DNA of 64,000 nt from Miscanthus floridulus (taxonomy: Eukaryota > Streptophyta > Magnoliopsida > Poales > Poaceae): positions 17,834,502 through 17,898,501 of the forward strand of contig NC_089591.1 of the NCBI RefSeq assembly GCF_019320115.1, written 5' to 3'. Shown here piece after piece: positions 23,859-33,900 of the stretch. Below the pieces are notes generated by a model, which worked only from the letters and a program-made list of their open reading frames with translations, made no database searches and was not told the DNA's origin. The translations under genes were made by a program, and so were the position numbers. Position 1 is the first letter of the stretch, and the number at the start of each line of letters is the position of its first letter.

Positions 23859-25034
23859 GAGTAAATGTCACTAATGGTCCTTGAATTAACTTGTTCTTAG
23901 TTCTCATGCCGGTCTTAATACTTACAAATTGCATACTCTAGCTCCTTAAACTTGTCTCAAGTTCTCATCCAAGACCTCCGTACTTGCAAACTGCACACTC
24001 GGCTCCCTAAACTTATTCTAAGTTCTCATTACGGTCCCAGTACTTACAAATTGCACACCCGGCTCCCTAAACCTATATTATTGCACCATCTATGACTGTA
24101 AATGTACACTCGGCTCCCTAAACTTGTTCTAAGTTCTCGTCACAATCCCAGTACTAAATTGCAGACCCGGCTCTCTAAATCTATATTATTGCACCATCCA
24201 TGACCAAACACCCCCTCACCACATGGCCACACATCATTGTCCTCGCCACATGCCGCCGCATGAGCACATCTCACTCATGCGGCTGCTCCACACTACACCT
24301 CGCTCGTCCTGCCTGCTTGTGCTACATCGCCAATGAAGTGTCATACCCACGCCACGCCACAGCGGCACACCACCATGTTGTTCCCTTGCTGAGGTGCCTT
24401 GCCTCCACCCCCTTGGTGGTGTAGCATGCACATCTAGAAGGACGAGCTCTTTGCGGTGAGAGGTGAGGAAGGCCGAGAGGGTGGGGAGCGGGTGTGAGGA
24501 TATGGCAAGCATAAGATCCTGAGCGGCGAAGGAGAGAAAGGAGACAAGGAGTACGGTGATACCAATGTCGAGTCAAGCAAGAGTGCGGAGGGCCATGGCG
24601 GTTGGAGCCCGCCTGTCCACTCATCTATGAGAAAGCTAGGTTACATAGCGTGATGGCAGGCCCCGACAATGCAGTGTGGGTGTGGCACCGCACCAGTGGC
24701 GCAGCACAGGTAGGCATGGGGTGGTAGGACAAGTGGGGTGCAATGCAGCATGGCCACGTAGGTGAGGCAGACAAGTGACGTGCGAGGGGTGAGGGAGAGG
24801 TAGGCACAGGGCAGTCGGACAAGTGGGGTGCAGTACGACATGATGTGTGGGAGAGGTGCGAACAGGTACACTAATACAAGTTTACAGAGCTCATATACAA
24901 TTTGCTATTACCAAGATATGATGAGTACTCGGAACAAGTTCAGGGTGTACTAGAACCGGAATGAGCACTCATGCAATTTACAATCCGAGATAAGAAATCG
25001 AAACAAGTTCAAGAACCAGCAGAAAATTTACTAT
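23859..25034. mobile_element. Fold-back element with repeat-bearing inverted arms
   Basis: The two ends are imperfect inverted repeats: AGTAAATGTC...GGTCCTTGAA at the left pairs with AGTAAATTTTC...GGTTCTTGAAC read inward from the right. The element is flanked by an exact 8-bp direct repeat TCATTTAA (23851-23858 and 25035-25042). Both arms carry related internal units (cttgttc...agttctcat...aaattgca). The middle (about 24190-24860) is GC-rich and carries Arg/His/Pro-rich ORFs on both strands with no domain. A target duplication of 8 bp suggests a non-autonomous hAT- or Mutator-like element; class not settled. Confidence 0.65.
23880..24190. repeat. Tandem repeat, unit about 60-65 bp, in the left arm
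   Basis: Four to five diverged units containing CGGCTCCCTAAACTTGTTCTA and CAGTACTTACAAATTGCACA. Inverted relatives occur at about 24890-25020 in the right arm. Confidence 0.75.
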
Positions 25035-25209
25035 TCATTTAATATACATGACGCAATACACCGCGAGTTACATCCTTATGTCATCTGTTAAGAAGTTTCC
25101 ACATGATCTAAATGTTTAAAGCAAACTATATATGTTTTGTTCATTAAACCTACAATTATCTATACGAAGATTCACGTGAAAGAAAAGAACAACCAGAGAA
25201 TAGGGCACA

Positions 25210-27482
25210 TCATAGTTCATCTTGTGCTTGAGATTTCTTCACAGCAAGACCATTTTCGACCCATGCGGTGTAACTACCAATCCCTGTTTTCATAATCATT
25301 CACATGTTTCAGATAAAAAAAGGAGACATAAAAAATAATTGAGATGTTTTCTGGATTTTTAAGGCAACACTAAGGAAAGAGTAAAGCCCAATTTAGAAAA
25401 CACCTTCATACTCGAATACCGGACAACATACCCTCCCTCGACAAATTACCCCACCCCCTCCACAAAATAGTTCAAAGTGGTTTTGAGAAGGTGTTTAGAC
25501 AGAAGTTCTTTTGTTCAGCCCCTAAATTTCTCAGCCGTAGAGTTTCAGGACTTGCAATTTGCAACAAACTAAACAGCACCGCCATATAGTGTTCAGCAAA
25601 ATTTTGCTCTACCTGCCCTGATGTTTTATGCTTGAGGTCGATCTGCCTATGTGTGTTATAAACTTACAATTTTGAATTGTGTGAACATGGTTTCTCTAAT
25701 AATTTGGAACAAGAAAGCCATCCTCATTATTGAATATCAATGCAGCTAAGATTGTACCCCAAAGAAGATTATTTTACCAGTATTGGATAACCAAAATTAG
25801 TCATGCAAGAAACATAGGGTCATGGTAATTTTGTTTTCTATTAAGGCCTAAGATTCCATAAGATAAATCAGATTGAATGAACAATATGCAATCGTGTAGT
25901 CCTATACTGTACAACGTACAATTATCCAATGACAACTGAAGCCTCAAGGGGAAGCAAGGGAAAAGGTCTTACAGCTGCCATGAGATCAGCGCATGCTAGT
26001 TCAGACCTTACTCCGCTTTTGCAGCCCTTGAAAGAAAAACAGATGGATCAGCAGAAGAACAAGCAAGATAAAAAGATCATTGTGAGAATAAAAATAAACG
26101 CACACATGCCATGGTGTATAAATACAATTAATCTGATGAGCTGTGGGTAGAGATCATCAGTAATACCACAACGATGTTGTCCTCTTTGTCGAAATCTGCT
26201 GCGACCTGTGCAATGAACTGGGGGTTCTTCTCCCTTCCTGCTGAAACCATACAGGTCACATCCAGTAGAGTACAGTTCAAGCTAAAGATCTCACAGCTTA
26301 AAGGTTCAAACAGTTAGTATGTTCTTAGGGACAAGAAAGTCTTGTGATGTAAGATCTGTATTTTAATTTGTTTGTTTTCGAGACTTGCCTTGTGAAGTGA
26401 AGAAAAGATAGGGCACGTTAAAGGAATCCTCCACATGGCCATTCTTGAATTCCTCTTCCGTTCTGTTAATATAATTTGTGTAGATTAATCAAAATCAAAA
26501 GCATAATTATGCAAGAGATCCATGTGACATGCAAGAGCATAATTATGAAATCGGTTCTGGGCAAGTTTTTGTTTTTTATTCTTAATAAAAAAAAAGTTCA
26601 TTTTTCTTTTGGAAAGAAGTGAACACTTGTTTGTGACAAAAGGTTCACTGCAAGGACTGGTAACCAGTCTGCAGAAAAGAGTATGGTAGCTCTCTGACAG
26701 AAAATGGCTTTTCAGAACATTGTTTGAGAAAACTAAATCAATTTGGGAGATTGGTATTAATGGAAGCCAAATATTAGTCGACTGTAGGAAAAGCTAGTCG
26801 CTAGAGAGTGACAGGACTAACATGGTAATTAGACGAAGGTTAGAGAGGACAGGTGACATCCAAAGCAAACATAAATTCTGTTTCATTTGGTGCCTCATGG
26901 CTAATAGTAAGTTTATGTGAGGCACCTGATTCGGGAGTAGCACGACAAGAGGGCAGCTAGTTACTATACTAATGAGTGAATGCACAGAGAAAGCACACAA
27001 ACTAAGCTTGGGGCCTGTTTAGATGGCGAAAATTTTTGCAAAATGACACTGTAGCGCTTTTCGTTGTTATTTGGCAATTAGTGTCCAATCATAGTCTAAT
27101 TAGGCTTAAAAGATTCGTATCGTGAATTTCGTCTAAACTGTGTAATTAGTTTTATTTTTTATTTATATTTAATGCTTCATGCATGCGTCTAAAGATTCAA
27201 TGTGACAGAAAATCTTGAAAAATTTAGTATTTTGGAAGGGAACTAAACTGGACCTTGAGCAAGGAGAGAACAACAGTCACCTCACGGGACACGACACGAG
27301 TATAAAAAAAAAGGTCACCTGACGTCCAGGTAGCGGTGACCACCGGAGCGGATGAGATGACTGGCCGCCGCCACGCCCACGGCCACCACCAGCGCGGCCG
27401 ATGGCTCCTCCGAGCCGCGCGCCACCAGCAGCAGCGCGGACAAGGTGCAGATCGTAAGCAGGATGGCCGACCTCATGGTCAT
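25210..27482 (-). CDS. Rhodanese-like sulfurtransferase (STR17-like), spliced
   Basis: Spliced model read by eye. Exon 1 27319-27482 begins MTMRSAILLTICTLSALLLV, a likely signal peptide, and ends at HRYLDVR. Exon 2 26389-26462 (TEEEFKNGHVEDSFNVPY), exon 3 26167-26237 (REKNPQFIAQVAADF) and exon 4 25973-26026 (GCKSGVRSELACADLMAA) join in frame. The last exon, 25210-25283, encodes SYTAWVENGLAV and ends QDEL. C105 in the loop CKSGVR is the rhodanese catalytic cysteine, which carries the persulfide. CKSGVR and the hydrophobic N-terminus most resemble Arabidopsis STR17. Intron 2 has a GC-AG donor (AAG|GCAAGT). Exon 4 ends in phase 0, but the last exon needs one preceding base. About 25 nt (expected GFKNVKN-like) are missing, as an unseen microexon or a real lesion. 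Predicted length about 150 aa. Role: small single-domain thiosulfate/persulfide sulfurtransferase; secretion is inferred. Confidence 0.8.
27011..27254. mobile_element. MITE family B, copy 1
   Basis: 244 bp, GGGCCTGTTTAG at the left and CTAAACTGGACC at the right, flanked by TTG on both sides (27008-27010, 27255-27257). The core shared with the other copies includes CATAGTCTAATTAGGC and TTCATGCATGCGTCTAAAGA. The 3-bp target duplication suggests PIF/Harbinger (Tourist-like). Confidence 0.8.
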
Positions 27483-27506
27483 CCTGTTCGAGAAGAAGGG
27501 GGCTAA

Positions 27507-27990
27507 GACTGTCTCCAACAAAAAAAAAAAAAATAGCGCGTGTTTAGTTTTCATCCTAAATTTCAAAAAAGTGTTACAGTAGCCATCACATCGAATCTTG
27601 CGATACATGCATGGAGCATTAAATGTAGACGAAAAAAAAACTAATTGCACAGTTTGATTAGAAATTGCGAGACGGAACGTTTTGAGCCTAATTAGTCTAT
27701 GATTGAACATTATTTGCCAAATAAAAGCGAAAGTGCTACAGTAGACAAATTTTCAACTTTGAGCCAACTAAACACGCGCTTATATGGACATCAAACCTAA
27801 AATGGGTAGCAAGAGACCCAAAATCAATTTTCAACAGAGTTATTTTGGTTGGGTTGCCTGAGAGGCACAATTTAAATATGGGTATCCTCTCTCTTGAAAA
27901 CCCATTTGCAGAAAGGAATCTATTTTGGATTTTGTTGTTGGAGAAGATGCCAAATAGATATTGAATTTTTTGTCTGTAGCGGTAGCCAAA
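27507..27990. mobile_element. MITE family A copy, interrupted by a family B MITE
   Basis: Begins GACTGTCTCCAACA and continues after the interruption with AAAATGGGTAGCAAGAGACC, CTGAGAGGCACAA and TTGTTGTTGGAGAAGATG. This matches, in reverse orientation, the complete copy at 45013-45300. The family B MITE 27535-27780 sits inside it. The far end has diverged, so the right boundary is approximate. Confidence 0.75.
27535..27780. mobile_element. MITE family B, copy 2 (nested, 52 bp upstream of the STR17-like ATG)
   Basis: 246 bp with perfect inverted termini AGCGCGTGTTTAGTT/AACTAAACACGCGCT. The core (CATGCATGGAGCATTAAAT, GCCTAATTAGTCTATGATTG) belongs to the same family as 27011-27254 and 28700-28942. 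Its position puts it in the 5' UTR or core promoter of the sulfurtransferase gene. Confidence 0.82.
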
Positions 27991-28699
27991 GGACGAAGAG
28001 AGGCCTAAAGGGGAGGAGAGAAACAGGAGCGGTAACGGTAAGATGCGACGACGAGAGTTTGTCCAAGGTGCAGAGCAGAGGTCGGGTGTTGTACTGGCAT
28101 GAGCATGAGCATGACCATCCATCATCTAAAATAGCAAGTGCGACTGTATTGCCGGTAGAATTATGAACAAGCACACGGTCATGTTTGCTTCTGTGGGTGG
28201 GCGGAGTCCAATCCCGTCAGCTCCGCGGTTCCGTTTCAGCGCGCCAAGCCGCCGAGGGTCCACTTTTCCTGTGGGCTGGTTCTCATTCTGTATTAAACAA
28301 CCCAACAGCTGGAGGTTTCTGAAACCAAGCCCAGGCCAATCGAGACCTTTTGGGCTCCGAAATTTAGAATGCTAACAAACAGAACAAAATCGCCAACACA
28401 GATGAAGCAACTCGATTCCAGAATCAATAACGAGCCACTCTGTCCTCAAATACTACATTTTGGGCCTGTGGATAATTTATTTTCTTATACATGTGGCTGA
28501 TATGCGAGACAATATTAAAGAACATACTATCAGTGATCAGGTCTTGCATGATACGCTTCCCCCAAAGTAAGCTGGCATCCTAGTTGAACTGAATTTACCG
28601 AGGGCTCCAATCCATGGTACTTTAGCTCACTCACCAGAACCTGCCAGCCAGTCAAAGCGAGCCAAGAATCCGATTCGTTTTCGCGGTGGCTCCTGACTA
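27991..28699. other. Intergenic sequence upstream of the sulfurtransferase gene
   Basis: No gene recognised. Short ORFs on both strands lack conserved content. May contain distal promoter sequence of the minus-strand gene. Confidence 0.4.
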
Positions 28700-28942
28700 C
28701 GGCCCTGTTTACTTCCCTCCCAAAATGCCAAATTTTTCAAGATTCCTCGTCACATCGAATCTTTGGACGCATGCATGAAGTATTAAATATAAATAAAAAA
28801 TAAAACTAATTACACAGTTTAGACGAAATCCACGAGACGAATCTTTTAAGCCTAATTAGACTATGATTGAACACTAATTGCTAAATAACAACGAAAACAC
28901 TACAATAGCGTTTTGCCAAATTTTTTGGCAACCAAACTGGCC
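28700..28942. mobile_element. MITE family B, copy 3 (opposite orientation to copy 1)
   Basis: About 243 bp with GGCCCTGTTTAC at the left and AAACTGGCC at the right, flanked by CTA (28697-28699, 28943-28945). The core GGACGCATGCATGAAGTATT and AGCCTAATTAGACTATGATT is the reverse complement of copy 1. Confidence 0.78.
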
Positions 28943-30930
28943 CTACACAAACTTGGTGAGCATTCGCAATACCCACACATATGGTGCATTGGTGTGTGGG
29001 TAAATGAAATGCAAACCTGTACCGCAGCCCATCCTTCAAAGTATTAGCAAGTCCTTCACCTCAAGAAGAATAAACTGTAACTTAGTTAATACACTGGCTG
29101 GATTGACCCAGTTGAGCCAGACGGTGGGAGGTTGAAGGAGAAGCTAACTTGTGAGGTCCACACGTCAGCGAATGGAGGGGGAGAAGCAGCAAGGGTGTTT
29201 TGGTCGATCCGAAGATGGGTACACGTACAGTGCTTGACACCGGGCCTAGGCACCCAGGAGATGTAGAAAATGGCAAGGATCAGGTAGACGAAGAATTATA
29301 ATGGCAAGTTTCAGAATAAGTGAATTGTAATGCCAGATCTCACAACTTCGAAAATTGTAATGGTATGGATCCAAATAAGACCTGTGCTAGGTTGTTTTGC
29401 TATTGGCAGCTATTTGTCAATATAGAGGTAATTTTTTCAATTTCATACCTAAGGATACAAGAATATCAAGGATAACTCGTAGCTTTACCTATGCAGCATA
29501 AGCTTCCTTTGCTAGGGAACGAAGGAACCTCATAAGTGGTTTCTTTGCTTTAGAAAGCTTCACATTCTTCCCCATCTTTATTTTGTGTGCTTTCTTGGAC
29601 CATGTGAGCTCTCTTCACAAGCTTCCGCATTTCCTATTGACAAAATGTTAGAGCAACTGAAGAACCTCAAACATTGAGCCAAAACAAATGCAAGAGTATC
29701 CCATATGCCTCAATAGGTATTCATGAGAAAGTTTAGTTTTAGATTTGATGTAGACACCAGTCTTACATGTTGGATGCATTAAGCTTCAGCACTAGAAGTG
29801 TTCATCTTTGACATACTCAAAGCACAACCAATAAAAAGGCTCAAGAAGAAAAGAACACAAGTCTATGGTCCCACTTACCACATCACCAAGAAATATACAA
29901 CTAGCAGGGTTACACGTAGTTTAATTAAATACTACATTGCAATGCAAACAGTATTATTACTGGATTCATGCAAAACAATGTTAAAGATCACAATGCTACT
30001 AACCATGCTTCCCATATATATGGGATCATAGTAACCATGTTGCATAATCTGAAGGGATCAAGGGGGTGAGCGAAAGGTTTATTGTTGCTTCGATTTAAGT
30101 TCTGAGATGTTACATTAGAAATAGCAACGTGTTCTTAAACATCCTGAAAACATAACAATCATCTACAATATATAGTTTGAAATAACAACATTCATGTTTC
30201 AGTAATTTAGTTTCTTACAATTAGGGCACTTAACCTGAACTAGGATATACACTTATTCCTTAACTGTTTCTAAGATATAACATCGATTTTGCTCAGTGAC
30301 TGTTACAGTCACAATTCATAGTTACACTTGCTACATTGAATCATGCATGACTCTATTACAAATGATAATGATTTTTTTGTAAGTTTCAAATTTGAAGCGA
30401 AAAGAAGACACGAAGAGGAAGGAGAAATGGACAACTCAAGATACTTCAGAATAGAAGGAAGTTTTTTTTCGCTAGAAACTTAGAGCATCTCCAAGAGAGA
30501 AAACACTGTCAAAATATCTCAACCATCAATCTTTGGCACTTGAGAAAACTGATCCACTTGTGCAGAAATATAGACGCGCGTATGAGCGTATCAATCAACC
30601 AATTTAGAAGTGGATGGGTGCGAGGGAAGAATACAAAGTAAGGATATGATTCCAATGCAAATGTACAAGATAGAAAAATATAAAAAATAGTTGGAGTAAT
30701 TTAAAAATAATTTAGGTTTGTGATATAATTAGTGAGAATTTGAAATATTTTTTGGCCATGTGAAAAATTATTAATTTATCAATTGTTTTTTATTAAAACT
30801 CTCGAAGATGCTCTTAGCAGGCGCCTGCTCTTAGGTCTAGCAATGATGTCAAATACCGAAGATATCCATCCAACCAAATTCATTCCGCTGTTCGAGAAGC
30901 AAAGAGAGGAGCCGAGAATCTGTGCTTCTC
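28943..30930. other. Intergenic region before the RMR gene
   Basis: AT-rich, no gene established. On the minus strand around 29495-29625 one frame reads KMGKNVKLSKAKKPLMRF then LAKEAYAA, which looks protein-like and could be an exon relic, but I cannot assign a family. The last 200 bp presumably hold the RMR promoter; no clear TATA box was identified. Confidence 0.4.
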
Positions 30931-30945
30931 ATGTCCCGGCGATGA
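30931..30945 (+). promoter_or_regulatory. Four-codon uORF overlapping the RMR start codon
   Basis: ATG at 30931 opens MSRR and stops at TGA 30943-30945. That TGA overlaps the main ATG at 30942-30944 in the arrangement ATGA. Such overlaps can lower initiation or allow re-initiation. The effect is inferred only. Confidence 0.6.
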
Positions 30946-33900
30946 GCCCCCGCGTGGTCCTCCTCTTCCTCGCCGCCGCCCTCCGCCCCTGCGCCGCCCT
31001 CGTCCGCCTTCACTCCGCCACTTTTTCCTTCACTTTCCTCGACGCCCCAGCGCGATTTGGTGAGCATCGCCCTCCGCATCCCTCAATGGAGCTTACCTAT
31101 CCTCTCTCTTACTTTATATTGGTGCGTAGGGCCCCGAGTGGGCGGCGATGGGATCTGCGGCTCGCTGCGCGCCGCTGAGCCGGCCGAGGCTTGTGAGCCC
31201 ATCAAAGACCGCGGCGGCCGCCGCGGCACGGGCCGGAAGGCTTTCGTGCTGATCGCGAGGGGCAACTGCAGCTTTGAGGAGAAGGTGCGGGCGGCGCAGC
31301 AAGCGGGGTTCGACGCCGCCGTCGTTTACGACGATGAGGAGAAAGCCAGCCTCTACTCCAGTGAGTACCACCATGCCATTCTGCTTAACCCTACTCTTGG
31401 TTTCTTTGCAATTCGTTTGCTCCAGCTGAAGTTATGGTTAACTGAGCAATTTCGTTGGTGCTCATTGTATTCGTTGCATAGTAGGCAAACTATTTACCTG
31501 TTGCTGCAGAATTGTTAGTGATTTCTTATATATATATCAACTTAGACAAATATTTTTTTAGCTGAAGATGGTAGTGCCTTTTTTTTTGAGATTCTATTGA
31601 AGATGGATATGTGTATGCTTACACATCTGTGTGACTATTATATTCATCCAGTGCGTCTCCCTACAAAGGGAAAAGAATAATCCACCTCATGTAACTACAT
31701 AAGAATTTTGCAAATGTCTTGTCGGCTACTCTGCTTAGAAATTTGCAAATGTACTTAATTTTTAATTAATTTAATAAAAACAGTAAGGGGCTGTTTGGAT
31801 CCTTTCATTTGGAGGAATTAAAATCTACTTAATAAATTATGTTATTTGGCTTGGAATTTGACATTCCACCACTTTCCAAAGTTCACATATAAGCCTATCT
31901 CAAATTCATAGGGTGAGAGATGGAAATTGATTCTGTAGATCGCCATTCTATGTTTCTACTTTCCAACTTATGACACACTCTTCAACTCAACCCTCTATAG
32001 TAGAAATGCAACGCATAAGTATTGTCAGTAGTTAGCCTAGTGTTCATGTTTTCCAGCATTTACATTTCAGTCCTAATGTGGTTGGTAGGGCTTGCCTTGG
32101 TGGTGAAGTTGATAAACACCTTGGCAACCAAGTTTCCTAAAGCATCTACCATTAGGTAGTTAGAATATTCCCTGGGATAAACCCCTGGCCTATAAGAGCA
32201 CATGGGGGGGAACCACTTGTACAATTCAACTCTCTTATATTTTGCAATTCAATAGAAGGCCACAGGCCAAGTTATCCTCCTAATTACCTGTGATCTGGTG
32301 ATCTTTGCCAACAATTGGCATCAGAGCTCGGGGTTGAGAGAAAGGGAGAGGCATGGCCACCTCCGCAGAGAGAGCAGCAGCAGTCGCCGCCGCCGCCGCC
32401 GCCGAGCAGCGTGCGCAGCGTCTGGCCGCGGCAGAGGCCGCAGCCACGTAGGCGTAGCAGGCCGCGGAGGCCGCCGCCGCAGCAGCTCGGAACGCGGCTG
32501 CCACGGCCGCGGCTCTGCGTCGAGAGTTGGTGGAGGAGGATCTAGCGCGCGATCGCCGCCCGTTTCCGCGGAGGTGCCCGGAGCGCGAGCGCAGGCAGAC
32601 GCGGTCGCCCAATTGGGATCAGGATTGCCGCCGCGGACGGGCCAGGGGCCGCTCGCCGGTGATCCAGACCGTATACAAGGATTCTAGCTCAAGCTCCACC
32701 TGGTTGATGCTCACCAAGTCAAATTACCATGAGTGGGCCTCGATAATGAAGCTGAAGCTCCAAGCGCGGCAACTCTGGGATGCGATCGAGTACCAGGACC
32801 TGCCATACCAAGAGGACAGGCGCACGATGGAGGCGATCATCGCCACCGTGCCACAGGAGATGCAGATGCCGCTGTCCGAGAAGGGATCGGCCAAGGAGGC
32901 CTGGGACTCCATCGCCGCCGCACGGATCGGCGTCGACCGAGTGCGCCGTGCCACGCTCCAGTGACTCCGCAGCGACTGGGAGAAGCTCGCCTTCCGTCCG
33001 GGTGAGCAGATCGAGGACTTTACTCTTCGCTTGATGGCCATGAAGCAGCAGCTCCTTCTCCACGGCGACAACGACATCGATGAAGAGCGCGCGGTGGAGA
33101 GGCTCCTGCGCGCCGTGCCGCCGAAGTACGCCCAGCTCCGGATTGCCATCGAGACGCTTCTCGACTTCCAGGACCTCACCATCGAGGAGGTGTCTGGGCG
33201 TTTGAAGACGGTGGACGACATGGAGGCGCTGGCCGTGGAACCGGCCGCCATCGGCGGTCTGCTGCTGACAAAGGAGCAGTGGCGTGCCAAGGAGAAGGAG
33301 GAGGCTGCCGCTTCCGCGTCAGGCAAGGAACCACGACGTCGTCCACGCGGCGGCAAGAAGCAGCGCTGGAAGGGCAATCGCTGCGGAGGAGACAGAGGCG
33401 GTGGCGACGATCGCGGGGCGGACGACGACACCTGCCTCAACTGTGGTGATCGCGGCCACTGGGCGCGCGACTGCCGCCAGCCGCGCCGTGGTGGTGGTGA
33501 CCGCGGCGGCGGCGGCGGCAACCAAGGCGGAGGAGGCAACCGCGTTGGAGGTTATCGTGGTGGTGGTGACCGCGGAGGAGGCAACCGCGTTGGCGGTGAT
33601 CGAGGTGGACGGCGCGGTGGTGGGCGTGGCGGTGCTGCGCACGTCGCAGAGGCGGAGGACGATGATGGTGCTCTGTTCCTCACCCACGGCTTCCTCGAGC
33701 TCGACGAGAAGGCCGAAGCCATCTGTACAAGGCCACGGCTTCCCTCGACATCAACGAGCCACGCGCGCGTGTCTTCCTCAACACCAGCGCCAACGAGGAG
33801 GCGCTCGACGGTTGGTACCTCGACAGCGGGGCCACGCATCACATGACCGGCCGCCGGGAGCTCTTCGCCGAGCTCGACACCACGGCGCGCGGCACGGTGC

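Noticed and set aside
24200..24871. ORFs inside the fold-back element as a captured gene
   Set aside because: His/Arg/Pro-rich on both strands and no recognisable protein family, so no gene is called; noted as a question in the findings.
29082..29276. 64-codon Ser/Pro-rich ORF in the intergenic region
   Set aside because: No homology recognised, no supporting splice sites or neighbours.
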